Source of the DNA: Vicia villosa
Taxonomy: Eukaryota; Streptophyta; Magnoliopsida; Fabales; Fabaceae
NCBI RefSeq assembly: GCF_029867415.1
Contig: NC_081185.1
Location: forward strand, 74,683,553-74,747,552
Length of the DNA stretch: 64,000 nucleotides
Direction of reading: 5' to 3'
The notes under the pieces were generated by a model, which made no database searches, was not told the DNA's origin, and saw only the letters and a list, made by a program, of their open reading frames with translations. Made by a program: the position numbers and the translations under genes. Positions 42,882-54,123 of this stretch are shown one piece after another; position 1 is the first letter of the stretch, and every line of letters begins with the position of its first letter.

Positions 42882-44091
42882 TGTTAGAACAAGATTTGTT
42901 CTGATCAATTATCTTAGTTTTGATGATAACAATAATATGAATTTTGCTTAAGATAATATGGTACTCTAATCCAATGCAATTTCCTTTTCAGGAAATATAT
43001 AAAGAGTACGCATAATTCAGCGCTCAGAAGCTTTGTCTCAAAGGGTTCAGCATGCAACATCAGAACATGGTCTGGCAAGACATCAGAAGATGGTCGAAGC
43101 AGAATCAGAACATGGGTCTATGGAAGCATCAGAAGAACAAGAGAACAGAAGCACTGAAGTACTGATGGTATCACGCTCAGAAGCACTTCAAGGTCAGAAG
43201 ATCAGAAGATGCTATGCACCAAGCTGTTTGACTCTGATGATATTCAAACGTTGTATTCACAAACATCAGATCAGAAGAAAGTACAAGTGGCAAGCTACGC
43301 TGACTGACAAAAGGAACGTTAAAAGCTATTCTAGGCTACGTCAGTAGACACAGCGTGAACAAGGCTCGAGGTAGTTGACAAAAGCGTATAACATTAAATG
43401 CGATGCTGTACGGAACACGCAAAGCATTAAATGCATTCAACGGTCATCTTCTCCAACGCCTATAAATATGAAGTTCTGATGAGAAGCAAGGTTAACGATC
43501 CTGAACAAAACAATTCAAATTAACTTGCTGAAACTCTGTTCAAATCAAAACTCAGAATCTTCATCTTCAAATCAAAGCTCACTACATTGCTGTTGTAATA
43601 TATTAGTGAGATTAAGCTTAAACGATTAAGAGAAATATCACAGTTTGTGATTATCGCTTTTAAGAAGCAATTGTAATACTCTTAGAATTGATTACATTAA
43701 GTTGTAAGGAACTAGAGTGATCGTGTGGATCAGAATACTCTAGGAAGTCTTAGAGGTTATCTAAGCAAGTTGTAACTAGAGTGATCGTGTGGATCAGTAG
43801 ACTCTAGAAAAGTCTTAGAGGGTATCTAAGCAGTTGTTCCTGGAGTGATCAGTGTGTGATCAGAAGACTCTGGAAGACTTAGTTGCTGACTAAGTGGAGA
43901 ACCATTGTAATCCGTGCGATTAGTGGATTAAATCCTCAGTTGAGGTAAATCATCTCTGCGGGGGTGGACTGGAGTAGTTTAGTTAACAACGAACCAGGAT
44001 AAAAATAACTGTGCAATTTATTTTTATCTGTCAAGTTTTTAAAGCTACACTTATTCAAACCCCCCCTTTCTAAGTGTTTTTCTATCCTTCA
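42882..44091 (+). repeat. 3' LTR of Maximus-B (1210 bases)
   Basis: Same length as the 5' LTR. Two differences were found by eye: AAGCAAGTTG against AAGCAGGTTG, and ACTCTGGAAGAC against ACTCTAGAAGAC. Confidence 0.95.
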
Positions 44092-44096
44092 GTATT

Positions 44097-44927
44097 CTTG
44101 GATGCGCACCATTATTGCATAAGTGGTTTATTTCACACTTATCCCGTTCTACACTAAAGAATGAAGACGGTTTGACTTGGGTTCAGAGAGTCATGAGGCT
44201 TTCATACGACGATATCATTTGGAACCAAAAAGAGTTTGAAGGAACCCATTTGTTTGATAGTTGTGGAGACTTCCCAAATGTACCTCTTCTTGGTACTCGA
44301 GGAGGAATAACTTATAATCCCATACTAGCCCGACATCAGTTTGGTTTCGCTTTGAAAGACAAACCTCGCTCCATATATCTTAACTCAGAAAATTTTGATT
44401 ACGATTCAGATACAACCGGAAAGAAGTTGTTTATTAGAGCTTGGTCCAAGGTAAAGAAAGTATGCATAAGAGAATTGGGACTAAGGAGTTACATCCCTTC
44501 AGATATATATTTTAGGTGGATTTATGAGCGAGTTGTTGAGTATGGTATGCCATATCCGTCTGATATCCCTGTTGTGCCAAGGGTTACCCCTCCAATCATC
44601 CCTGTGGTTTTGGAGCCTTATGTCCCCGCTCCAAATGAAGACCTTGCTGCTACCGTTGCTTCTCTAAGAAGGGAAAAGGTGGATCTTGAAAGGCGCTTGC
44701 ATAAGGTTGAAGTTGAGAAAACAGTATTGGTGGCTGATGCTAAAGAGCGAGATGGTATGCTTGACTATTTCTCCCGCAAATGGAAGATTGAGGAATTCGT
44801 CTCTCTAGATCAGATACAATTATGGGAGCGAGAGATCGATAGGCTCGTCTAAGAAAGAAACGAGATGATCAAAGCTCACAAAGAGGAAATCAGAAGTTTA
44901 AAGAGAAAGCGCCGACTCGAAGACTGA
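44097..44927 (+). pseudogene. Ogre-2 ORF1, second half
   Basis: Continues ORF1 after the Maximus-B insertion, in the frame used before it. Motifs shared with Ogre-1 are CAPLLHKWFISHL, DSCGDFPNVPLLGT, GGITYNPILARHQ and a C-terminal coiled coil (LRREKVDLERRLHKVEVEK). A TAA at 44850-44852 interrupts near the end; the same frame then runs to the TGA at 44925-44927 with a Lys/Arg-rich tail. Together with 34294-34914, ORF1 would be about 480 codons, close to the roughly 510 of Ogre-1. Confidence 0.85.
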
Positions 44928-45139
44928 TTTCTATTTACTTTTATTATAGTTTATTATTTTCAGCACTTTCAGATGTAACTATTAACTTTATAACGTTATA
45001 TTTTATATTTTTATAAGAGAATTAATATTTTTGCTTTTATCTTTCAAAATGTGTTAAAAGTCCTTTAATTCCTTGGAAACATTGCATACACATAATCATG
45101 TCATTCATAAATATCGCATCACAGGTTTCATAAAAACAA
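44928..45139 (+). other. Spacer between ORF1 and reduced gag of Ogre-2
   Basis: 212 bases, AT-rich (TTTATATTTTTATAAGAG). Nothing coding seen. Confidence 0.5.
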
Positions 45140-46012
45140 ATGCCTCATCTTTCTGCTGTTCATTTCAGCGAGAAAATGGATCTCGAACAATCAGTCAAAA
45201 ATCTTCAGGCTCAGAACAACCAGTTCCGAGAGATGATCCTTAACTTGGCCAAGAGGCAAGAAGAATTGAAGGCACTTCTGATCGAGAAGGAGAAGAATCA
45301 ACATAAGCATCAAGGTGGTAAAGATAATCGGAAATCCAAACCTAAGCGAGCATTTACTCCGTTGCATATGCCGCTGTCTCGAGTTTTGCAACAATTGCTC
45401 AATCAAAATCTGATAACTTTATTGCCTCCATATTCATTTCCTACCAATCCCACTCCTGGGTATAAGTACCATGCGAGATGTGCTTATCATTCAAATAGTC
45501 CTGGTCATGACACAGAGGATTGTGGACCATTGAAGCATAAGATCCAAGATTTAATCGACGACCAGATCATTGACTTCAACTTACCTGAGGAATCTCATAT
45601 GGCTGATACTGTGTACAATCGGAAAAGTCGTAATGAACACAACCAATCTGTGGGGGCAGTTCTGATCTCCACACAGGCGCCACAACAAAGTCGTCTAAAC
45701 AAGCAGGGCACGCTTAAGCGTCAGTTTACAAAGATCAATATGCCACTGGCTCAGGTATTGCAACATCTGCTGATGGAAAACTTGATTACTATAAGGGATC
45801 CTCCCGTGAAACCCAACACTTCCGCTCCTAGCTATAAGCCCGATGCAAGGTGCGCATATCATTCCGATAGTCCTGGACATGACACCAATAATTGTTGGTC
45901 GTTAAAGAACAAGATCCAAGATGTGATTGATGCTGGTGAAATTGAGTTCAACTCTCCCAAGACTCCTATGGTGATCACTACTCCCATGCCTAATCATGAC
46001 AAGACTGATTGA
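45140..46012 (+). CDS. Ogre-2 reduced Gag with a duplicated CHHC zinc finger
   Basis: 290 codons from the ATG at 45140. Residues about 13-52 are a coiled coil like the Gag leader of Ogre-1. A basic stretch follows (KSKPKR). Then two copies of a module of about 125 residues occur: MPLSRVLQQLLNQNLIT with C114, H117, H123, C128, and MPLAQVLQHLLMENLIT with C238, H241, H247, C252. The finger, C-x2-H-x5-H-x4-C, matches the Gag finger of Ogre-1 (CPYHQGAPGHDLEHC). The capsid core of ordinary Gag is missing. The frame is fully open, unlike ORF1. It could bind element RNA; I infer this only from the finger. Confidence 0.8.
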   Translation: MPHLSAVHFSEKMDLEQSVKNLQAQNNQFREMILNLAKRQEELKALLIEKEKNQHKHQGGKDNRKSKPKRAFTPLHMPLSRVLQQLLNQNLITLLPPYSFPTNPTPGYKYHARCAYHSNSPGHDTEDCGPLKHKIQDLIDDQIIDFNLPEESHMADTVYNRKSRNEHNQSVGAVLISTQAPQQSRLNKQGTLKRQFTKINMPLAQVLQHLLMENLITIRDPPVKPNTSAPSYKPDARCAYHSDSPGHDTNNCWSLKNKIQDVIDAGEIEFNSPKTPMVITTPMPNHDKTD

Positions 46013-49000
46013 TGTCTAGACGGACGAACTTTTGGATCATTAGTTTTACTTTCATTTGTGTAAATTCTATTCTGTTTGTTTAAACATTCGACTTATGATA
46101 GACATTATCTATTTTAATAATCATCATTAGTGCATTGCATATGTTTGTCTTGAATAAATTATTTCGTTATCACTCATTTCAAATTATGTCTTTACTTTGC
46201 ATATGTTTTGTGATATTCAACTCCTGCTAAGCTGTAAGGCTTTTGAGGGAGGATGACGAAAATGATACCGTAACCTCATACAGTATGCTTTTGAACAGAC
46301 TATGTTGATGATGTACAGGCATTGTTTCAATTCCTAAACAGTGGAGATATAAGGATGTTAATCCCTCGTCAACCCCGTTTGAGCCTAAGAAGTAGAAGTT
46401 TCTTTCTTGTACTAATTAAAACCCTTGATCATAACCTGGGGCAGGATAGTTCTCAGTTAATTTGGCTGTGCATTCTATTTTAAGAGAATCATTCAGTACA
46501 CTTTCCAACAAAGGTTTCAATCACAAGCGTTCATCCGCACACATCAAAGAAGTGTTGGAGATGTCAATCAAAAGCCAACGATGGTTTATCAATCATTAAG
46601 CAAGGCAGTCAATATCTTTCAAAAATAAAAATGAATGAATGAAAAAACACATATACAAAGAAAAGCCTGCTAAGTCAAAAATCAAAAAGAAGACTTAGGC
46701 AAAAATTAAGGCATCCCGCTGACTGTAAGCTCAAAATAGACAGTTCAGGCAAAAGTTAGGGATATCAAAAAAATGAAAAAAGAGAAGTCAATAAATTCCT
46801 GAACAACACAATGTTGTGACTACCAAAAGGAAGAAGTGACTGCCATCTCAAAAGTTCTCTTTGCTTGTGAACTATCATTATTATCAAAGGTGCAAATCCA
46901 AAAGTCTCTTGGAACCTGAATGCATAAGTTGAATTAACTGAACTTAGGACTGAAGATCATCACGAAGAGGGGTGGGTACAAATAAACTTTGAGCCTTTAT
47001 CCTTTGTTTCTTAAACCGTGAACCAAGCCACGTTACAACCCTGGAAAGTCCTAATTGAAGCATGGTTAGTTCGAAAGCATACTGTCACCAAAAAGGTATC
47101 CCGACTCCTTAAGGTTTACTAAAATGCTGAGTCGATATTTCGCTTCTACAAAAATAGCATGTTTTTACAAATATCATGATTTTACATCTCTTGCTTTAAT
47201 GTTTTTTCAAAAAAACTCAAGACAAATGTATGCATTGCATCTCATGAATTCATTATTAAACATATTCTGCTACATAATTTCAAATGTTAGCATCAGAAAG
47301 AACTTGCGCAGGGTACAACTAATGACTGGAAGTTATCCCGACAGACAAGATTACTCCGAGAAGCAATGTCTCCTACGTATACAAGGGGCATGGCACGCTT
47401 TGCCCAAATCAATCTGGGGCAATCAAGTCAAGATTCGAAGAATCTCTCAAGGGCGCCAAAACAATCAGGGGCATGCATCAAAATAGATCTGAAGCTACTT
47501 CCCAACCAACATGGGATATTGTCTTTGGCCTATGATTACTAGGGGCATGTCGCCCATAGTGCACGTCTCATAAAGTCCTCGCGAGACGAATCTTTTCAAA
47601 GTCTCACTAGCAGGGGCAAATATATGTAAGTCCAGTTGGACATCTTGGTCAATACTCAGCGGTGTGTCCTAATCAAATCCAGGAATGGTAGTTGCTATAA
47701 TACTGGGGGCAATGTTCAAGGCATCCATGCCTTTCCACAGCTCCGATTTCACAAGATCATATCCCCACAGAGCAATTCTCAAGAAGATATCTTCAAACAT
47801 ACTCGTCCCGATAAAGACATGACTCCCCAACAGAGTTTACATCTTCAACCCTACTGGTTCTCCAACACTTTGCTCTTCTCCAACATGGTGTATTAATATC
47901 TCTAATCCCCAATCAGGGCACATCAAGTTACTGATCGTCCCCAAGCAGAAATCATAAATCCCCAGCTGAGCATCTTCAAGATAAGATCAAACATCAAAAT
48001 TACAATGACATGGAGATCCACCTTCTCAATCAAGATGTGTCAAATAGCATAAATCATAGTCATACGTTATAAATCATAAACATATTCATACAATTGCATA
48101 CATGTTCATACATAATACATAATGCATCGCGACAAATGCATACATAACATGCAAGGTTCTCATTTATTTTGAGAATCCCGTCACATAAACACATTACATG
48201 CATCATGACATGGCATAAAAAAACTAACTTTGCCTTGTTCAGGTTACTGCTGCAGTCAAATAAACAACTTCAAAACCTTCGGATCTAAGTCGATACCTTG
48301 GACGATTCCTTAATGATCTACCTTTGGATCTAAGTCGATACCTTGGACGGTTCCTTAATGATCTACCTTCGGATCTAAGTCGATACCTTGGACGGTTCCT
48401 TAATGATCTACCTTCGGATCTAAGTCGATACCTTGGACGGTTCCTTAATGATCTACCTTCAGATCTAAGTCGATACCTTGGACGGTTCCTTAATGATCTA
48501 CCCTCAGATCTAAGTCGATACCTTGGACGGTTCCTTAATGATCTACCTTTGGATCTAAGTCAATACCTTGGACGGTTCCTTAATGATCTACCTTCGGATC
48601 TAAGTCGATACCTTGGACGGTTCCTTAATGATCTACCTTTGAATCTAAGTCGATACCTTGGACGGTTCCTTAATGATCTACCTTTGGATCTAAGTCGATA
48701 CCTTGGACGGTTCCTTAATGATCTACCTTCGGATCTAAGTCGATACCTCGGACGGTTCCTTAAACAACCTACCTTCAGATTTAAGTCGACACCTCAGACG
48801 GTTCCTTAAACAATCAACATTCAAAATCTAAAGCGGACACCTCGGACGGTTCCATAACGATCAACTTTCAAAATCTAAAAGCGGTAACCTCGGACGGTTT
48901 CGTAACGGTCAACGCTCGAAGATCTAATTCATTTACTACGAACGGTGCTGACACGACCAATTCGCAAAGATCTAATCCATCTACCACGAACAGTAATGAC

Positions 49001-49209
49001 ACGATCAAAATTTAAACAACTACTTCTCAAACACTTCAAACATAGTCTAAGACAGGCTCACCAGGATGGCATCTTCAAGCCCATCCCCGACAAAAGTCCC
49101 TTCGTCATCAGCTAGGGCAAATTTCTGGGTATTCTATTGTTCAATCCTCTTCCACCTTCAGATTCCGACTGACATACAAACCACTCTACATCTTCAGGTT
49201 TAAGAAAAT
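46013..49209 (+). other. Ogre-2 3' non-coding region
   Basis: About 3.2 kb where an autonomous Ogre would hold pol and its 3' region. The part around 46300-47100 aligns with the 3' region of Ogre-3 (minus strand). Open frames at 47124-47486 and 47636-47896 match nothing I know. The array at 48277-48960 is listed separately. No pol motif found. Confidence 0.7.
48277..48960 (+). repeat. 45-base minisatellite in Ogre-2
   Basis: About eleven regular copies of a 45-base unit (GGATCTAAGTCGATACCTTG, GACGGTTCCTTAATGATC, then TACCTTC) from 48281 to about 48780, then increasingly degenerate copies to about 48960. Because 45 is divisible by three and the unit lacks stops, it translates into 15-residue repeats (DLSRYLGRFLNDLPS) over 161 codons at 48324-48809. 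I see no evidence that this is expressed. Confidence 0.9.
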
Positions 49210-49223
49210 TGAACAGGGGCAGC
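49210..49223 (+). other. Polypurine tract of Ogre-2
   Basis: GAACAGGGGCAGC, purine-rich, directly before the TGTCATACC of the 3' LTR. Confidence 0.7.
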
Positions 49224-52200
49224 TGTCATACCCCAAAATTTGCCCATACTATTTCTCTTATACAAATTGAAATCAATACATAAAGCTCCAAGACATATTC
49301 TCATATACAAGGCTCAGAAACTAGGGTTTGGTTTGTTCAAAGGAAAATCAATGAATCAATGGCTCCAAGGCATCTTATATGGCTCAATATATCTCACATT
49401 ATCTCTGTGACAAGTATCAAGTCTCAGCTCAAAGGATTGATCACTCAAATGTTCAGAAAGTCAACAGTCGACTGGGTTGACCTAAAAGTCAACTGTGGGC
49501 AAAGTAAAGTCAAAACTCCTGATTTTTTGTCAAGATCCTAATATTGAAGTATCATTCACCATTTGATCAAGTATTGATCATGGTTCATCAAGGAAAGATA
49601 AAAAATCAACAATTCAAAAAAGTTTCTAAATTAGGGTTTTCATAGGAGAAAGTCAACTAAACTTTGACCAGCCATAACTTTCACATGGAACATCAAAAAT
49701 TTTCCATCCAAAGCTCACTTTGAAGGAAATTGGATTCTCTACATTTTTGTCTCTCACATGCCAAGTCTAAAAATGCTTCATTTGAGAGATATGGACCAAA
49801 ACATTACAGGTCCTTTTCAAAAGTCAACCAAAAGACATTTTTTTCAAAAGAACATACAAGGAGCATGGAAAGTTATTTTGATATGAGACCAAAGACACTG
49901 ATTAGAGGACTCTCTAAGGTTTCAAAAAAGTCATAGAACACCTCCATACACCAAAAATTGAGAGAGATACGCCTTGTCAAAGTTGGACCATTTTGGAGGG
50001 AAAAATATGAAGTAAAAGGATTCAAATTGAGATTTTTTGCAAAGGAGCCCAAGTAATTATGGCCCAATCTTGATCCACAAGTCATCTAAAGTCTCAAACC
50101 TAATTCCCACGAAATTTTGACTTTTATTTGATTTTATATAAATTTTTTGATCATTTAAATGTGATAATTAACTTATATAAATCATGAAAATCAAATATTT
50201 CATTAAAGAGCCAAATTCAATCATAATCAATCATCAATAATATCACATAATCCATAAAATTTCGTGCAAAGCAAGACTTGGAGAAAAAGATTGGAATTGG
50301 CTAGTTTTAGAAAGATTTAAGAATCAAATTTTCCCAAATTTCCAATCAATGATTCAAGAAGATTTCTTCCAATTCTATAACCCTAATTCAGTCTCCTATA
50401 TATACACAAACAATCCAGATCACAAGGGCACGAATTCTGCAGCCAGAGGAATCCTAATCAAAGCTTCAAAATCTCAAGAAAAATTCAAGATCCAGTTCTA
50501 AGATTAAGGCCGATTCAAGAGTTGCTATTGATCCAAACGTGTCCCTAAGGCATCTCTGAGTGTGTCTCGATCTTTCTCCAGAATCAAAGCTCTCAAAATC
50601 ATTGTCAATAGCCCTCAGTTTGTCACTTTTTATTTCGTGTCGATTTGCATCATACAAGCATCATTACTTAAAATCAATTGCATATTATTGTTTATCTTGG
50701 TGTGTTTATCGATTCTGGAAAATTTGGTGTGTTATTATGCTGTTATGAGTGACTTGCCATGTTAGGGTTCGTGCCCTTGAGATTGGGGTTTTCCAAACAA
50801 CGTAAAATCAGGCTTCCAGATAGGTACCATTGGCTTCACGTGGTCGAGACGAACTCAATGGCACCATCGCGCCAAATTTCTGTAGCCATTTGCATGTATT
50901 CGTTATTTTGCAGGTATGGAAGATGAAGTTTTTATGGCGCTGTTGCAAATAAGCGTTGTAAAAGGTGTTTTGCAGAGATTCTGAGGTTGAAGACAAAGAG
51001 GTGTCACCCTCTGGTTGGCCCAAATGCGCGCGCGTCAGATTTCAAATCCTGGGAGATCCTGCGCATTAAGACGTACACGTATGCTGTGTACCCTAGCTCC
51101 TACAGCCATCAGATCCTCGCTAAAGCAGATCCTACGCTTATGAAGTTGCATGACCACCATGGACCACACACGCGCGCCACACCTGATTAAAAGTTAAGGT
51201 TTTTTTTAATTTTTTTATTTTCAATTACATAACTTGTTTTTTATTTATTTATATGAATATGTTTTTTTTTTTCTTTTTTCTTTTTACATATGTTATTCTT
51301 TTATAAAATTAGTATTTATTCAAAATATTTTTCCTTTCACAAATAATAAAATTATATTTATTTTATCTTATTTTGTTTACTTTAATTATTAAAGTATAGT
51401 TTTATTTATTTAAAATTCTTAAAAAATCATATTTACTTTATTTTAATTCATAAAAATTCATAAAAAATACTGTGTCTGATTTTATTTTCTCTTCTCGATT
51501 TAATTAATTAGGTCGCGAGACCAATAATTAATTAAATCGCTCTTGTTAATTTTATTTAATCCGTACCCTAATCAGGGTTCACGAGAATTAACCATACACT
51601 GAAATATTTGTCTATGTCCTTTTCAGGGTTTATCATCAGACATCTTCCAACTACGCGCCTGATCAAGATCCGAAGCTAAGTATTCAATTTAATTATTATT
51701 GTTTTAAAGTTTATTTTCTCTCCTTTTAATTAGGGATTGCCTTTAAATAAATCTTGCCTACATTCACTTTTCTGCCTTTGCTTTGCCATTTTTCAGGGTT
51801 AACCCCGAGGCTTCCTCCGACCGCCAACCATATCAGATCAAATTCAAAGCTAAGTATTTATCTATTTATTTTAATTTCTTATCCTTTTGTTTTTGATTAG
51901 GGTTAGCTATGTTTACCTCTGAGTTGATAATGCACTCACCCTACTTCTGCTTGCTATTTTTCCCACCTTTTCAGGGTTTGCTAACTGTCAAGGCTCGAAT
52001 AGTCGGTAACCCTAAACGTTAATCTCCTTTATTCTTCTGCTTTTATTTATCTATTTATTATCCTCCGCTGGTTTCATTTTCCCTTCCCCCCGCTGGTTTC
52101 ATTTTCCCTTTCCCCATTATTACTTTAATTATTAATATTAGTTGTTGTGGTTAGTAATTCTAGGGAGTGCATGCCTGTAATTAACCTAGAATAACTAATT

Positions 52201-53001
52201 ATAAGATAAATTTCTGAATCAAATCACGTGATTGGTGCACACACGCACACTTTTGGGGTAACCTCTCTGTTGCCTGTTGCCTTGTTGCCTGTTGCCTTGT
52301 TGCTTGTTGCCTTGTGTTTCTTGCAGAATAGCCATGTCCCTCGAATATGAGGATACCTCAGCCATGTGGCCTCGGTTATGCAAAGGTCATACGACCCTAA
52401 TGATGCTGCCTTCGATACACCAATATGACCTCGACCCTCGAAAGTTGCCTACGAAAAGGCTGAGGTATCTTCTGGCTGCCTACGAAAGGCTATTCTGGTT
52501 CTTCCCTTAGACTACCTACCTCTCTATGGCGTGGGACAGTCTTATGGCGAACAAACTCTCGATGACCCTTCAACCTCCAAATGAAAGGCTTCCTGCCCTC
52601 TTATGGTATGGATAGACCCTTTCACCCTGAAAGGCTAAAAGAACATTTTTCATCTAACCAGGTAATTGCCCCTAATTGCTTTGCCTTGCTCTAAAAACGT
52701 TTTTTTTCATATTCTTTCTCATAAACCTTCAAAATGGCTACGCTCATTTACGAGCTAAAGTCCATTTTCTTTTCTTCTACATTTCTGAAAACAAAGAGCA
52801 AAGCAATTAAGAGCCCATGGAAAACTATGGATGCAAAGGGTGCCTTACACCTTCCCTTGCATAATTACCCCCCGAACCCTGTTTTTATTTAAAAGGTTTT
52901 TCCTGTTCTTTTAGCCTTTTCGATATTTGGATAAAATAAAAGTCGGTGGCGACTCTTGCTATCCGCACATTTCGATATAAAGGTCAGTTCACCGTATTAC
53001 A
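49224..53001 (+). repeat. 3' LTR of Ogre-2 (3778 bases)
   Basis: TGTCATACCCC to GTATTACA, followed by the target duplication gtatg. Contains the segment missing from the 5' copy (about 50460-51858), a weak tRNA-like module near 50997-51055, a T- and A-rich stretch at 51190-51480, the 15-base CTGTTGCCTTGTTGC repeat at 52268-52315, and GGTGGCGACTCT at 52945-52956. Confidence 0.93.
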
Positions 53002-53006
53002 GTATG

Positions 53007-54102
53007 CTAACAAAGATGTCCTTCGTACGAAGGATGCGATTTAGGAATGTAATCCCTACAGGCTAGGGAACGCGTAGATGTAAGCACATGGTGACTGTTC
53101 AAAGTAGTCACTGAATCTCATGGCCATCGAGAGGCCAATCGACGTGCGTAAACAAAAATGTCCTTCGTGGGAAGGAGACGTAGTTGTAAAATACAAAGAT
53201 ATAAAAGGAAACTCCCTACAGGTTAGGAAGTGCGTAGATGCAGGCGCGGGGTGACTGTTCATCACAGTCACTAAGTCTCATGGCCATCAAGAGGCCAATC
53301 AACGTGCATAAATGTAGATGTCCTTCGTGGGAAGGACATGGTCTTGGAATTAGAGTCCCTGTAGGGAATGCGTAGGAATACCTGCAAAATTAAAATTCAA
53401 GGCATTCGCAGTATATAAATTTTACATATAAGCACGTAAGCACATAAGCCCTAGGTTCGTAGGTTCGACGTAACGGCTTAGGATGCCTACCCTTCCCATT
53501 GGTATATTCTAGAAGGTCTCATGGGGTCGTTCGTAGCCGCCGAGACTTTTTGTCTCTTTGGATTTTAGAACAACTCATTTTATCCATGAGGTTCGAATTT
53601 TAGTGGTAGGTTCCCAGAGAGATCAGCTAAATACCAAGTCTTGCCCTCAACAAAGTCAAGCTTCGTATTAGACATTTCCGGATATTCAACCCACTCTGAG
53701 TGGAATTATAATAAGACTCGTAGGCGATGTAATTCCCCTCTGGTCTTAAATATAATTCCCACGCTTAGGTTTAACACAATTTATATACAACCCAGAAATG
53801 CAATAAAAATAACAAATATTCAAATAATCAAATATTTAATTAAATTACTGTAAATGAATTAAATTGCAAATAAATAAATAAAATTAAAAAATTTAAATAT
53901 TTATATAAAAACCATAAACCCTGGAAATTGCAAATAAACATATAGATAAAAAGAATTTAAATATTTAAATATAAAAAAAGAAATAAAACCTAAACCCTAA
54001 TCCAAAACCCTAATTTTGGCAAATTAGCCAAACCCTAAAAAATTCGCCAAAACCTAAACCCTGCCAAAACCTATAGGAACATAATAATTCACCATTATAG
54101 TT
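53007..54102 (-). mobile_element. Ogre-3 leader and internal 5' part (right of the Ogre-2 insertion)
   Basis: Continues 16515-21589 across the Ogre-2 insertion. 53007-53380 holds two further copies of the roughly 190-base repeat (CTCATGGCCATCGAGAGGCC, GTGGGAAGGA). The rest up to the primer site is AT-rich and non-coding as far as I can see. Confidence 0.75.
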
Positions 54103-54121
54103 GTCCCCAGCAGAGTCGCTA
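54103..54121 (-). other. Primer-binding site of Ogre-3
   Basis: TAGCGACTCTGCTGGGGAC on the minus strand. It is the Ogre-type site with G to A at the second base relative to TGGCGACTC. Confidence 0.85.
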
Positions 54122-54123
54122 GC

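Larger units (their letters stand above)
34920..44091 (+). mobile_element. Maximus-B: non-autonomous Maximus (9172 bases) with gag and a large third ORF
   Basis: Two 1210-base LTRs (34920-36129, 42882-44091) are flanked by the target duplication gtatt (34915-34919 and 44092-44096). It has a primer site, an intact gag, scraps of pol (38001-38538), an intact 913-codon third ORF, a repetitive 3' region and a polypurine tract. Protease, most of integrase, RT and RNase H are missing. The LTRs differ at only two positions by eye, so transposition was very recent and must have used enzymes supplied by another element. It sits in ORF1 of Ogre-2. Confidence 0.95.
21590..53001 (+). mobile_element. Ogre-2: non-autonomous Ogre with two nested Maximus insertions
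   Basis: The 5' LTR starts TGTCATA at 21590 and the 3' LTR ends TTACA at 53001. The 5-base target duplication gtatg flanks both ends (21585-21589 and 53002-53006). Removing Maximus-A and Maximus-B with their duplicated targets leaves about 12.7 kb. The internal part holds a primer site, a broken ORF1 and a reduced Gag ORF, with no protease, RT, RNase H or integrase. Mobility would need enzymes from an autonomous Ogre. LTR-LTR differences are about 1-2% by eye, apart from one 1.36 kb deletion in the 5' LTR. Confidence 0.92.

Noticed and set aside
48277..48960. Regular 45-base array that might suggest CRISPR
   Set aside because: The units are directly adjacent with no unique spacers, and the setting is a plant retrotransposon; it is a minisatellite.
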